The translations under genes were made by a program, and so were the position numbers. A DNA stretch of 64,000 nucleotides from Bacillus sp. 1NLA3E (GTDB taxonomy: Bacteria > Bacillota > Bacilli > Bacillales > Cytobacillaceae), in contig NC_021171.1 in assembly GCF_000242895.2 (NCBI RefSeq), positions 3,506,001-3,570,000 of the forward strand, given 5' to 3'. The notes under the pieces are model-generated. The model saw only the letters and a program-made list of their open reading frames with translations, was not told the DNA's origin and did not search any database. Below, piece after piece: positions 28,295-37,350 of this stretch (the first letter of the stretch is position 1; each line of letters starts with the position of its first letter).

Positions 28295-28340
28295 TTTTAT
28301 TCTAACAATTCACATAAATATACTATGAATTAGAATAAAA
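28295..28340. promoter_or_regulatory. Large inverted repeat in the yrrT operon promoter region
   Basis: TTTTATTCTAA-TTCA appears on both arms: 28295-28312 (with a 3-base insertion) and the reverse complement at 28326-28340. It starts 6 bases before yrrT and spans TATATT-like promoter sequence. As the yrrT operon is a CymR target in B. subtilis, this is a candidate operator. It does not obviously match the CymR consensus I remember. Confidence 0.5.
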
Positions 28341-28400
28341 CTTGTTCTTAATTTATCATATCCGGTCCTTCCTCTCAATACCTTTTATTTTTTAAAAAAT

Positions 28401-28587
28401 GGCTGTGTTAAAGCTCCATGTTGATTTTTTGCACAATGTTGATTGGAGTGGAAGGCACGAAGACTCCTGCGGGAGCAGCGGGACAGGTGAGACCCCGCAG
28501 GAGCGTAGGCGACGAGGAGGCTCACCGCCCGCCCCTAAGGTGCGCGGGTGCCTGGAACGGAAATCAACATTCTAGTTTAACGGAGCC
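28401..28587. repeat. Palindromic dispersed repeat, copy D (subfamily D/E)
   Basis: The core is 28438-28568 (131 bp), from GTTGATTGGAGTGG to GGAAATCAAC. Flanks shared with copy E are TGTTGATTTTTTGCACAAT on the left and ATTCTAGTTTAA on the right. An outer inverted repeat GGCTGTGTTAAA/TTTAACGGAGCC bounds this copy. The stretch from 28341 to 28400 has nothing recognisable. Confidence 0.85.
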
Positions 28588-28589
28588 AA

Positions 28590-28687
28590 AAAAATAAAAG
28601 GGTCAAACCCTACACTATTATTTAGCCCCTTTTTAAAAAATAGGAACATAAAATAATGAATGTGGAAGTCAGACCCTTTATTTTTTA
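28590..28687 (-). terminator. Long-loop hairpin after yrrS, possible terminator
   Basis: AAATAAAGGGTC on the minus strand just after the yrrS stop pairs with GACCCTTTTATTTTTTT about 70 bases later. The distal arm carries the T-tract. The long loop makes it an unusual terminator; it may simply keep the yrrS transcript apart from repeat copy D. Confidence 0.5.
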
Positions 28688-29341
28688 TTAATTATCGCTA
28701 GCGCTGGTTTTTCCCTTGTCATTCTCTATTAATTCTTCAACCTTAGTTGGCATCCAACCTTTGCCATCTTTCCAGACCAGATAAACCCGGTAGGCTTGTG
28801 AGTCTCCTTTAGCAGTCACGGTACCAATTGATTGATCTGAACCATTTCTGGTTAAGTACCAAACTGTCATATTACTCGTTTCCATATCAGTAGCATAGGC
28901 TAAGGCTTTGACTCTTTCATCCCAATCGACTGCTTCAGATGAAAATGGCTCAGTCTGGGTCGTTCCAACAGGCTCCCAAGCAGGATCTTCAATGGTACCC
29001 TTGACGTTTTCTCCGCCACCTGTCGTGACTACTTTTGATGTATCTTCTTTTGCATTATCACCAGTAGTTTTTTGTGTATTTTTAGTTTGTTTTTGTTTAG
29101 TCGTTCCCGAGGCCGTTTTGGCATCATTTTCACTGTTACTACTGCTGACCTTTTTTTCGACTTTTTGCTCCTGCTTTTTTTCTTGATTATCATTATTCCC
29201 TGAGAAAATATTAACAGAAACAATAATGATTAAGAGAATCACAAGACCGATGAGACCATTTAAGATAATATTTGTTTTTCTTCTTTTGGAGCGCTGCATT
29301 GAGCGCATACCTTCTCTTGATTGATCAAAATTGCTTTTCAA
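28688..29341 (-). CDS. yrrS: YrrS family membrane protein (DUF1510)
   Basis: A 217-residue protein with a basic N-terminus, one membrane helix near residues 25-46, and a long low-complexity linker rich in Lys, Gln, Ser, Thr and Glu. A C-terminal DUF1510 domain shows WDERVKALAYAT, MTVWYLTRNG and YRVYLVWKDGKGW. The start is TTG at 29339-29341 behind AAAGGAGG. It lies 65 bases after pbpI as in B. subtilis, where pbpI-yrrS are sporulation-linked. The role is unknown; a helper to the penicillin-binding protein is a guess from position. Confidence 0.88.
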   Translation of the reverse strand: MKSNFDQSREGMRSMQRSKRRKTNIILNGLIGLVILLIIIVSVNIFSGNNDNQEKKQEQKVEKKVSSSNSENDAKTASGTTKQKQTKNTQKTTGDNAKEDTSKVVTTGGGENVKGTIEDPAWEPVGTTQTEPFSSEAVDWDERVKALAYATDMETSNMTVWYLTRNGSDQSIGTVTAKGDSQAYRVYLVWKDGKGWMPTKVEELIENDKGKTSASDN

Positions 29342-29406
29342 AAGAAATATCCTCCTTTGACAAGTTGTTAATATTCTACCATGACAACTTTAAAACTTGA
29401 AGGAGT

Positions 29407-31176
29407 TTATTGCAACTTATCTGTTGGGTGATCAATTTCATAAATGGATTTCACCATATCCGCAAATAAAGGGTTTACTCCTCCTTCGTCATCATTCACA
29501 TCCAAATTTACCGTTACAAGTGCATATTTCGGATGATCAAAAGGAAAATACCCAGCAAACCACTTATTATGTAGTTGGCGATTATTTGCGTATTTTCCCG
29601 TTTCTGCTGTTCCTGATTTTCCAGCTACTTCATATGGTAAATCTTGAAACCATCTCCCTGTTCCGTGATCGTTTGTCACGACCTCTCGCAAAAGAGCCTG
29701 CAATTTCATCGCTGTATATGGGGCTAATGTATCGCCCTTCATCTTCTTTTTTGGAAATTCATACATGTTTGTCCCATTTTGGTATTCTACCTTTGAAGCA
29801 ACACGGATCGTTTCCTTTTTTCCACCTTTAGCAATTGTGGACATCATATTGGCAACAGCAAGTGGAGTTGCTCTTACTTCATGTTGACCAATTCCGGTCA
29901 TTGCTACAAAATTTTTATCTTTTTTAGCCCCTTCGGATAAAAATACCCGGCCCTTTTCTTCATCCTTTAATTGTGAGAAATTTTCAATATGAAACACAGA
30001 CCCTCTCCAACCTACCGGCCCAATTAATCCAAGTTTTTGTGCATATGTTTCAATAAGGGTGGGATCGATATCCTTTAATTCATTAGCAATTTGTCCAAAG
30101 GTGCGATTGCAGCTACGAGCAAAACTATTTTGAAATGTCAGCATGCCATAATTGTATTTTAAATCGGGCGCGCCATTAATTTTTCGACTACAATCAAACG
30201 TACGAGTTGGATCATCTAGTCCATGATCAATAGCTGCTGCAGCCACAACGGTTTTAAAAACTGAGCCCATAATTTGTTGATTTAACATTACATTTTCAAT
30301 CCCATTTCCAAGGTATGGGTCCTTTTTATTGATGCTAGGACGAGAAACCATCGCTAACACAGTATTTGATTCTATATCGACAAGAATTAAACCGCCTTTT
30401 TTAATGCCATTTTGATCCACAAGTTTTTCGGCAGCCGTCTGCATTTCTTTATCTATTGTTGTTTTAATATTTACTGGATAATAGGGGTTAGCTGGATCAA
30501 CGTATTTCACATTCACCCCAAACAATGGCGCTCCATCTCCATCCACATGGTAAACTAATTTTGATTTTCTTTCGGCAATTAGAAACTCGTCAAAACTCTT
30601 TTCTAGGCCGGAAATTCCTAAAGTGGTTTGTGGAGAAAATTCCTTGTCTGGATACCGTTTTTTTAATTCTGTTTGATTTTCTTTTACGATCCCAATCAGC
30701 TGTTCTGCTGGTGTATTTTTCAGTAAATATTTTCGTTCAACAGCAAACACACCAGGAATTTTCATGGCGTTAATTTTTTTCATTTGCAAACCGGTTAACT
30801 GCATGGGATCTGGGTCGCCCAATGCAAATGGCTCTTTCGCTTTCTGAACCTTATTAAGCAAAGTTTTCTTTTGGACTTCAATGATTTTCGCTACTCTTTC
30901 AGCATCCCAATCTATCTTATTCAAAAATGGAAATAATATGAGTACAGGTTTATTTTCGTAAATCAGGGGTTGACCACTTCTGTCTAGAAAGTTTCCTCTT
31001 CCACTATCAAGAATCACTTCCTGGGAACGTTGCTTAACGCTCGCTTCCAATAAATTTACTTGGTGTTTTGAAAAGCTTTCAGTGGCAAATAATTGTATTT
31101 GCATTAATCTAACCATTAGTAGACCTAAACATATAAAACTGCCTGCGAACCAAATCAATGCTCGTTTTTTTAACAT
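29407..31176 (-). CDS. pbpI: Class B penicillin-binding protein PbpI (PBP4b)
   Basis: A membrane-anchored peptidoglycan transpeptidase of 589 residues. A helix near residues 6-25 anchors it, a PBP dimerisation domain follows, and the transpeptidase domain has SVFK (catalytic Ser) in QQIMGSVFKTV, SCN in FARSCNRTF, and KSG in VAGKSGTAETG. The ATG at 31174-31176 is chosen, 8 bases behind GAGGTG; a GTG three codons earlier is less likely. That ribosome binding site lies in the 3' arm of the terminator hairpin behind greA. The B. subtilis gene is SigE-dependent. Confidence 0.94.
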   Translation of the reverse strand: MLKKRALIWFAGSFICLGLLMVRLMQIQLFATESFSKHQVNLLEASVKQRSQEVILDSGRGNFLDRSGQPLIYENKPVLILFPFLNKIDWDAERVAKIIEVQKKTLLNKVQKAKEPFALGDPDPMQLTGLQMKKINAMKIPGVFAVERKYLLKNTPAEQLIGIVKENQTELKKRYPDKEFSPQTTLGISGLEKSFDEFLIAERKSKLVYHVDGDGAPLFGVNVKYVDPANPYYPVNIKTTIDKEMQTAAEKLVDQNGIKKGGLILVDIESNTVLAMVSRPSINKKDPYLGNGIENVMLNQQIMGSVFKTVVAAAAIDHGLDDPTRTFDCSRKINGAPDLKYNYGMLTFQNSFARSCNRTFGQIANELKDIDPTLIETYAQKLGLIGPVGWRGSVFHIENFSQLKDEEKGRVFLSEGAKKDKNFVAMTGIGQHEVRATPLAVANMMSTIAKGGKKETIRVASKVEYQNGTNMYEFPKKKMKGDTLAPYTAMKLQALLREVVTNDHGTGRWFQDLPYEVAGKSGTAETGKYANNRQLHNKWFAGYFPFDHPKYALVTVNLDVNDDEGGVNPLFADMVKSIYEIDHPTDKLQ

Positions 31177-31207
31177 AAAAAACACCTCGTCAAAAGTTTT
31201 GACGAGG
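31177..31207 (-). terminator. greA terminator overlapping the pbpI ribosome binding site
   Basis: CCTCGTCAAAA-C-TTTTGACGAGG forms a perfect 11-bp inverted repeat followed on the minus strand by TGTTTTTT. The 3' arm contains the GAGG of the pbpI ribosome binding site, and the T-tract runs up to the pbpI ATG. Confidence 0.88.
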
Positions 31208-31238
31208 TTTTACATTTTCAAACTCAAATGATTGGAAT

Positions 31239-31715
31239 TTATTTAATAGAAGTAATTCGAACGTTCATTTCTCCACCAGGGGTTTGAACAGATACTTGAT
31301 CTCCTACCTTACGCCCTAACAAGCTTTTAGCAATCGGTGAATCGTTGGAGATTTTACCTTCAAATGGATCTGCTTCAGCACTTCCAACAATTGCGTATGT
31401 TTCTTCTTCTCCATCAGGAAGTTCAATAAATGTAACAGAACGACCTAATGCAACAGTATCACTGTTCATTTCATCTTCTTCAATAATTTTGGCATTACGA
31501 ATCATATTTTCTAAAGTCGTAATTCGACCTTCAACAAATGCTTGCTCCTCTTTTGCTGAATCGTACTCGGAGTTTTCTGAAAGGTCACCGAAGCTACGTG
31601 CAATTTTAATCCGTTCTACGACTTCTTTTCGTTTAACTGTTTTTAATTGTTCTAGTTCATGCTCAAGTTTTTCTTTACCAGCCTGTGTCATTGGGAATAC
31701 TTTTTCTATAGCCAA
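31239..31715 (-). CDS. greA: Transcription elongation factor GreA
   Basis: GreA enters the secondary channel of RNA polymerase and makes it cut the 3' end of backtracked RNA. It is 158 residues (157 in B. subtilis). The N-terminal coiled coil includes the acidic tip in [21 protein letters not shown], and the C-terminal FKBP-like domain includes [14 protein letters not shown]. It is followed by a strong terminator and preceded by a 263-base structured gap. Confidence 0.97.
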   Translation of the reverse strand: MAIEKVFPMTQAGKEKLEHELEQLKTVKRKEVVERIKIARSFGDLSENSEYDSAKEEQAFVEGRITTLENMIRNAKIIEEDEMNSDTVALGRSVTFIELPDGEEETYAIVGSAEADPFEGKISNDSPIAKSLLGRKVGDQVSVQTPGGEMNVRITSIK

Positions 31716-31978
31716 AGCTCTTCACTCCTTCTAATCTTCACAATCGCCCAGAGAAATTGTGGATAAAAAAAATTATGTAGTATATAGATAAATACATTTG
31801 AGCGCGTCCTTTAAAGGGGCGCGCACCATTTTTATTTTTCATAAAAAAGCGAAATAGAACGGTTACAATCCCTCGGGAGCTATCCTTCTCCCATAAACTA
31901 CAATTAAACCAAGAAATCATTAATCTGCTTATGGGATGGGACAAAAACCAGTGCTTTTTTATTATTTATGCTATTGTT
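31716..31978 (-). other. Structured gap between udk and greA
   Basis: Several inverted repeats stand in this stretch. A GC-rich one, GCGCGTCCTTT/AAAGGGGCGCGC (about 31801-31823), is followed on the plus strand by a T-rich run. On the minus strand GGGAG/CTCCC and CCCATAA/TTATGGG also pair. A 68-codon frame crosses it but looks non-coding. It could form a leader for greA, an attenuator or a small RNA. Confidence 0.4.
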
Positions 31979-32614
31979 TCATAAAAATGATTTTTGTTCA
32001 AGAATTGTTTTGATTTTTGTGACCATAAGATCAATTGCAACATGATTATGTCCACCCTCTGGAACAATGATATCGGCATAACGCTTAGTCGGCTCGATAA
32101 ATTGGTTATGCATCGGGCGAACAACATTTACATATTGATCTATGACAGACTCCATCGTCCGACCACGTTCTCGTATATCTCTTTGCATACGACGAATAAT
32201 CCTAATATCAGCATCTGTATCAACAAATAACTTAATATCCATTAAATTACGTAATCGCTCATCTTCTAAAACTAGGATTCCCTCTAATATAATGACATTC
32301 TGCGGCTTCACTGGAATAACCTTGGCGGAACGTGTATGAATCGAGTAATCATAAACTGGTTTATTTATCGATTCATATTTTAGCAATTGCTCAATATGCT
32401 CTATTAATAAATCGTTATCGAATGCAAGCGGATGATCATAGTTCGTTTTTAAACGTTCTTCAAACGGTAAATGGCTTTGATCCTTATAATAATAGTCTTG
32501 CTCAATCATTAGAATTGAATGACCTTTAAACTGTTCATAAATCGCTTTGGTTACGCTCGTTTTCCCTGAACCGGATCCACCAGCAACACCTATCACAACA
32601 GGTTTGCGATACAT
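31979..32614 (-). CDS. udk: Uridine kinase
   Basis: Udk phosphorylates uridine and cytidine in pyrimidine salvage. It has 211 residues. The P-loop is [17 protein letters not shown] at about residues 8-24. [26 protein letters not shown] and [12 protein letters not shown] are typical uridine kinase blocks. It lies 3 bases after trhP2, so it probably shares that transcript. Confidence 0.97.
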   Translation of the reverse strand: MYRKPVVIGVAGGSGSGKTSVTKAIYEQFKGHSILMIEQDYYYKDQSHLPFEERLKTNYDHPLAFDNDLLIEHIEQLLKYESINKPVYDYSIHTRSAKVIPVKPQNVIILEGILVLEDERLRNLMDIKLFVDTDADIRIIRRMQRDIRERGRTMESVIDQYVNVVRPMHNQFIEPTKRYADIIVPEGGHNHVAIDLMVTKIKTILEQKSFL

Positions 32615-32617
32615 ACA

Positions 32618-33889
32618 TTAATTCTCCTTTCGCATCATGTTGTTAGGGTACACTGGTTGATCTAATTTGAAGGTTACGATTTGTAGTGGATGACGTGCTG
32701 CATCAAGCTCGTTGCCATCCTCGTCCCAAATTTTATCTACTACATGAGTAAAGTTGTCAATTTCCGGACCAAAGAATTCTACCTCATCTCCTGGTTTAAA
32801 ATGATTGCGTTGTTGTAATGTAACCATTTTTTCCTCAGGATTGTAATCCAATACTAAGCCAGCAAATTCAAATGTAGTCTTCTTGCTATGATTTCCAAAC
32901 ATTTGCTCTTTATACCCAGGAACCCCTTCAAAGAACGCTGTTGCTGTTTCTCGGTTCGCGCATTTATCCAATTCTTCGAGCCATTCTTGTTTAATGACGA
33001 AGTGATCGGGATCTGCACAGTAGGTATCAATGACTTTCCGGTAGACACTGACAACTGTTGCTATATAGTGAATCGACTTCATCCTGCCTTCAATCTTTAA
33101 ACTATCAATTCCTATTTCAATCATCCTTGGAATAGATTCAATTAATTTTAAATCTTTAGGACTCATGGCAAAAGGTGAATCATTTTCTGAGTATAGAGCC
33201 GTTTCATTTTCACCCTCGAGCTGATATAGATCATAGTCCCAACGGCAAGATTGACAACAGCCGCCACGGTTGGAATCACGGGCAGTCATATGGTTACTCA
33301 GTGTGCATCGTCCAGAATAGGCAATACACATTGCCCCATGAATAAAGGTTTCAATTTCGATATCAACCTTTTCTTTCATTTCCTGTATTTCTACAGCACT
33401 GGTTTCTCTCGCCAAAACAACACGTTCAAGGCCTTCTTCCTGCCAAAATTTTATAGCCTTCCAGTTCGACAGAGATTGTTGAGTGCTTAAGTGAACTTCA
33501 ATTTCTGGAGCAACTCTTTTGCAGGTTTCAATAATAAGCGGGTCTGCAACAATAATTCCAGAAATCCCTGTTTCTTTTAGACCTAGCATATATTCTTCTA
33601 GCCCATCGATATTCTCATTATGGGCAAAAATATTGGTCGTTACATAAATTTTGGCACCGTGTTTTTTAGCAAACTCGACGCCCTCCTTCATTTCTTCGAA
33701 AGTAAAATTATCGGCGTTTGAACGGAGGCCATACTCTTGCCCCCCAATAAATACGGCATCTGCTCCGTATTGGACGGCGATCTTTAATTTTTCAAGATTC
33801 CCTGCAGGCGCAAGGAGTTCCGGTTTTTTAACAATAACACGTTTGCCATTTATCATTTTAGAAATATTGTTTTTCACACTAGCAGTCAT
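32618..33889 (-). CDS. trhP2: TrhP2 (YrrO), U32-family tRNA hydroxylation protein
   Basis: In B. subtilis YrrN and YrrO (TrhP1 and TrhP2) are needed for prephenate-dependent hydroxylation of uridine-34 in certain tRNAs. This product is 423 residues. It has the peptidase U32 signature in ETFIHGAMCIAYSGRCTLS with its cysteines, and GCCQSCRWDY adds more, together a likely iron-sulfur site. The ATG at 33889, 8 bases behind AAGGAGG, is chosen over an earlier start 14 codons upstream. It lies between trhP1 and udk. Confidence 0.92.
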   Translation of the reverse strand: MTASVKNNISKMINGKRVIVKKPELLAPAGNLEKLKIAVQYGADAVFIGGQEYGLRSNADNFTFEEMKEGVEFAKKHGAKIYVTTNIFAHNENIDGLEEYMLGLKETGISGIIVADPLIIETCKRVAPEIEVHLSTQQSLSNWKAIKFWQEEGLERVVLARETSAVEIQEMKEKVDIEIETFIHGAMCIAYSGRCTLSNHMTARDSNRGGCCQSCRWDYDLYQLEGENETALYSENDSPFAMSPKDLKLIESIPRMIEIGIDSLKIEGRMKSIHYIATVVSVYRKVIDTYCADPDHFVIKQEWLEELDKCANRETATAFFEGVPGYKEQMFGNHSKKTTFEFAGLVLDYNPEEKMVTLQQRNHFKPGDEVEFFGPEIDNFTHVVDKIWDEDGNELDAARHPLQIVTFKLDQPVYPNNMMRKEN

Positions 33890-33940
33890 CCCTTTTGCCT
33901 CCTTCTTATTTATTTTTCGTTTAGCACACAACGTGATTGT

Positions 33941-34870
33941 TTAATATACGGTTTCTTTAAAGAAGAATCCAGTGTCAAGCGAACGATGATTGGGCTGAAT
34001 TTTTTCAATTTCTTCTAGCAAATCAGTTTTTAAATCCTCATATTGATCAGGATCTTGAACACATACATCGATTGCTTTTCGGTAAAGTTTCGTCACATCT
34101 AAAATATAATCAGGACTTTTTAAAATTCCATCTATTTTAAAAGAATCAATACCCGCTTCAATCATGTCCTGCAACTCATCAACCATACAGGTATCATTTG
34201 GACTCATGATATGTGTCCCATTTTCATCTTCAAAAATGGGATATTTATTTTCTCGTTCTTTATCATGTAAAAACATATTTTTTTCATATTTACGATTTTG
34301 AATTTCCATAGACTTACCTTGATATTCAAAATAGTGACCTAATAAACTACGTTTTGATTGGAACATACAAGCCATACCATGAACCTGTACTTCAAGTTCA
34401 ACCTCTGCATGTTCTTTCATTTCAATGATTGCATCCATACTCAGTTCTCTTGCTAAAACCGCACGTTTTGCTCCTTTGCGGCCCCAATAATTACATGTAT
34501 ACCAGTTTGTAGCAGTCGTTTCAGTATTCCAATGGAGCTTCATCTCGGGAGCAACTTCTCGAGCTGTCATCAGTACAGCAGGATCTCCAAAAACGATAGC
34601 ATCTGCTTTAGCGGAGTTAAGGAATGTAACATAATCAGCTAGCTCTTCGATTTTTTCATTGTGGAAAATGGCATTCATCGCTACATATACCTTTTTCCCT
34701 AGTTCATGGGCAGCATCAATTGCCTTTGTGATGTCATCCCGATTAAATTCACCAGCAAGACGCAGGCCGTAGCGCTGCTCTCCAATTACAAACGCATCAG
34801 CACCAGCCTCTGCCAAACGGGATATCTCGTCAACACTTGTCGGAGTTACTAACAATTCCGGTTTTTTCAT
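33941..34870 (-). CDS. trhP1: TrhP1 (YrrN), U32-family tRNA hydroxylation protein
   Basis: A U32-family protein of 309 residues that pairs with TrhP2. It begins MKKPELLVTPTSVDEI and contains VQVHGMACMFQSKRSLLGHYF, which corresponds to the U32 signature but lacks the second cysteine, so it probably does not hold the cluster by itself. DTGFFFKETVY ends the protein as in B. subtilis YrrN. An extra ATG directly upstream could also start it. It lies 3-6 bases after trmR. Confidence 0.92.
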   Translation of the reverse strand: MKKPELLVTPTSVDEISRLAEAGADAFVIGEQRYGLRLAGEFNRDDITKAIDAAHELGKKVYVAMNAIFHNEKIEELADYVTFLNSAKADAIVFGDPAVLMTAREVAPEMKLHWNTETTATNWYTCNYWGRKGAKRAVLARELSMDAIIEMKEHAEVELEVQVHGMACMFQSKRSLLGHYFEYQGKSMEIQNRKYEKNMFLHDKERENKYPIFEDENGTHIMSPNDTCMVDELQDMIEAGIDSFKIDGILKSPDYILDVTKLYRKAIDVCVQDPDQYEDLKTDLLEEIEKIQPNHRSLDTGFFFKETVY

Positions 34871-34876
34871 CATTAT

Positions 34877-35515
34877 TCACCTCTTTTTACTAATTGCAAC
34901 CCCATCACCTACTGGAACAATGACGGTATCGTATTCAGGATTCTTCATTAACCAACTATTAAAATCACGAATTTTCTTGACTAAATTGCGTAACCGCTTA
35001 TTCTCAATGTTTGCCTCAGCAACCATACCTTTAAACAATACATTATCAGTTATTATTAATCCGTCATTACTAAGGTAGCGGGAATACATCTCAAAAAAGC
35101 GTTGATATTGTCCTTTAGCGGCATCTATAAAGATAACATCGAAGGGGGCGAAAGGTTTGATTTGCTCCTCAACTTCAAGGGCATCTCCGCTAATTAAAAC
35201 AATTTGTGCTCCCTTTTCAGCCTGTTTGATATAGTCAACCGCTCTTTCTAAACGCTCATTGTCTCTCTCAATCGTGACAATTTTTACATTTGGAAGGGCA
35301 AAAGCCATTCTTAGAGCAGAGTATCCAATCGCCGTTCCAACTTCAAGAATAGTTCTGGGATTTTGAATCCGGAGTAGCTGTAGCATGGCTTCGATACCGG
35401 CTAATTCCATGATGGGTATCCCATTTTCTGCTGCATACTGTTCCATTTCCAATAGAATTTTCGGCCGTTCAAGTATTAATTCATTTATATATAATTGCAG
35501 CTTTTCTTTATCCAA
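34877..35515 (-). CDS. trmR: TrmR (YrrM), tRNA 5-hydroxyuridine methyltransferase
   Basis: TrmR methylates 5-hydroxyuridine-34 to 5-methoxyuridine, using the product of the TrhP proteins encoded just downstream. It is a class I O-methyltransferase of 212 residues: ILEVGTAIGYSALRMA (motif I), IVTIERD, FIDAAKGQYQRFF with the metal-binding Asp, and ITDNVLFKGMV. The start is TTG at 35513-35515 behind AGAGGTGA. It heads the trmR-trhP1-trhP2-udk run. Confidence 0.93.
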   Translation of the reverse strand: MDKEKLQLYINELILERPKILLEMEQYAAENGIPIMELAGIEAMLQLLRIQNPRTILEVGTAIGYSALRMAFALPNVKIVTIERDNERLERAVDYIKQAEKGAQIVLISGDALEVEEQIKPFAPFDVIFIDAAKGQYQRFFEMYSRYLSNDGLIITDNVLFKGMVAEANIENKRLRNLVKKIRDFNSWLMKNPEYDTVIVPVGDGVAISKKR

Positions 35516-35600
35516 GCCGCCATCACCTCTATTTCTTTGGCAACGATTTCCTTAGGGTCGAACTGAATTTAGGGATCATGCACTAAGTCATTTAGACAAG

Positions 35601-35664
35601 AAAAAATAGCGGTCACAGATAGGATACATGAAGCAATCCAATCATATCTGTGGGTCACGCTATT
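35601..35664 (-). terminator. Terminator after mltG
   Basis: AATAGCG and CACAGATA on one arm pair with TATCTGTG and CGCTATT on the other, with an unequal internal loop and a long apical loop. The distal arm runs into TTTTTTCTTGTC on the minus strand. Confidence 0.75.
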
Positions 35665-35726
35665 GCCATAGTGCATCGAAACACTCGAATAATTTTATCA
35701 TATCAGAAGGGAGAAAGCTAATTTAA

Positions 35727-36857
35727 TCATTTATCTGTTATATGTTCCGCTTTTTGTTTATTATGTTCCGACAGTGTTTTTGTAAAGATAACATCCCCTT
35801 CAGCTGTAGCTAGGAAATATAAAAAGTCTGTTTTCTTGGGATTTAGTGCCGCTTCAATAGACATTGTCCCTGAACTAGCGATTGGGCCAGGTGGCAACCC
35901 CTTGTATTTATAAGTATTATAAGGGGATTCAACCTTTAAATCTTCATAAAGGACTCTCTCCTTATGTTTACCTGTTGCATAAAGCACGGTCGGATCTGTC
36001 TGAAGTGGCATTCCTGCCTGAACCCGATTGTAAAAGACACTAGCAATTGTCTCTCGGTCTGCCTTTTCAGTTGCTTCCTCTTCAATTAATGAAGCCATGG
36101 TCAATAGTTTATGTGGAGAAACTTTTTGCTCACTCATTTGCGTTTCGTATCCATTTAAAACAGATTTTGTTTTATCCAGCATTTCCATAACTACTTTTTC
36201 AATTGATGGTTTTTCCTCATAAAAAGAATAGGTAGCAGGGAATAAATAACCCTCCAATGGATATATAACATCTTTATTTAATATTTCATCTGTTAACAGG
36301 TCAGGATATTTTTCCATTAATGATTTTACAAAGGCGGGATCATTTAGTTGAGCCCATACTTCGTCATGTCCCCGGTTTGTTTTTTCAGCAATAATATCAG
36401 CAATTTGTTTAAGCTGTTTACCTTCCGGAATCGTGATTTTGAAAGCTGCATTTTGTAACAGTTTTCCTGTCTTAAGTCTACTTATGATTTCTGGAATTGT
36501 CATGGCTGGGGTCAATTTGTAGTTTCCTGCCATAAAGTCAGCTTCATTTTTGAACTTCACGTAATATTTGAATACTTTAGCGTCTTTAATAATACCCTTT
36601 TCTTCTAAAATCTGGCCAATTCCTGTAACAGAAGATCCTATCGGAATCGTGACCTTTTTCTCATGCTTATCGTTTGGATCTACTGGTTTCATTGCAGATT
36701 TGATATAAAAATATCCTCCACCTACAACAGCGCCCATTAGTAAAAAAATGATCATCGAAACGATGAGAACAATTTTACGAACAACCTTTGCTTCACTTTG
36801 CCGTTCCATCATTTTTTGGCGAAAAAAGTCTTTTATTGCCTGATTCCTATCTGACAA
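35727..36857 (-). CDS. mltG: MltG, endolytic murein transglycosylase
   Basis: MltG (YrrL) cleaves nascent glycan strands in the membrane and so limits their length. The product is 376 residues. One membrane helix lies near residues 29-50, then a LysM-like region, and the YceG domain with MASLIEEEA (catalytic Glu), FYNRVQAGMPLQTDPTV and YNTYKYKGLPPGPI. The start is TTG at 36855-36857, 8 bases behind GGAGG; the GTG five codons earlier lies before that site. It is preceded by the yrzB-alaS group and followed by a terminator. Confidence 0.94.
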   Translation of the reverse strand: MSDRNQAIKDFFRQKMMERQSEAKVVRKIVLIVSMIIFLLMGAVVGGGYFYIKSAMKPVDPNDKHEKKVTIPIGSSVTGIGQILEEKGIIKDAKVFKYYVKFKNEADFMAGNYKLTPAMTIPEIISRLKTGKLLQNAAFKITIPEGKQLKQIADIIAEKTNRGHDEVWAQLNDPAFVKSLMEKYPDLLTDEILNKDVIYPLEGYLFPATYSFYEEKPSIEKVVMEMLDKTKSVLNGYETQMSEQKVSPHKLLTMASLIEEEATEKADRETIASVFYNRVQAGMPLQTDPTVLYATGKHKERVLYEDLKVESPYNTYKYKGLPPGPIASSGTMSIEAALNPKKTDFLYFLATAEGDVIFTKTLSEHNKQKAEHITDK

Positions 36858-36999
36858 AAATGTTCCCTCCACTCACTTGAGCTTTACCTAATCTTTTTAC
36901 ATCCCCGAATCATTATACTATATTTTCATTTTTCACCGCAAAAAAATACATGAAAGCGGATTTTTTGGGTACATTCGACAAAATTGATAAGGAAAAGGC

Positions 37000-37031
37000 A
37001 AAAAAAAAACTGCCGAGTGGTCTCGGACAGC
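37000..37031 (-). terminator. Terminator after yrzB
   Basis: CTG(T)CCGAG pairs with CTCGGCAG around ACCA, followed on the minus strand by a run of nine or more T. Confidence 0.9.
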
Positions 37032-37047
37032 TTTTTTATTAACTTTC

Positions 37048-37338
37048 TTATTCTTCGTTTTCTTGCTCTTCTAGGAATGTATTGAGCATTTCCTCAACCA
37101 AATCCCACTCTTCATCTGTTTCAATTGGAGTTAAATCGCCGTCTTCGTCGTTTTCGTTTGGAGTAAACGATGAAGCGTGAATTTCGATGTCTTCTTCATC
37201 ATCGTCATCAGCACCAATTGGATAGTATAAAACATAAGACTTTCCAAATTCCTCTGAATCAAATGTAAACAAAACCTCACATAATTGCTCGTTTCCTTCA
37301 TCATCTACTACAGTAATATTATTTTCTCCGTGATCCAT
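37048..37338 (-). CDS. yrzB: YrzB, DUF1292 family protein
   Basis: A very acidic 96-residue protein of the UPF0473/DUF1292 family. It begins with [19 protein letters not shown], then [12 protein letters not shown], and ends with [12 protein letters not shown] and a Glu-rich tail. The function is unknown. It lies 12 bases after yrrK in the conserved yrzL-yrrK-yrzB order of Firmicutes. Confidence 0.93.
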   Translation of the reverse strand: MDHGENNITVVDDEGNEQLCEVLFTFDSEEFGKSYVLYYPIGADDDDEEDIEIHASSFTPNENDEDGDLTPIETDEEWDLVEEMLNTFLEEQENEE

Positions 37339-37350
37339 TTTTCCACCTCA

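Noticed and set aside
31738-31944. 68-codon frame between udk and greA
   Set aside because: It overlaps several hairpins, lacks a ribosome binding site and resembles no known protein.
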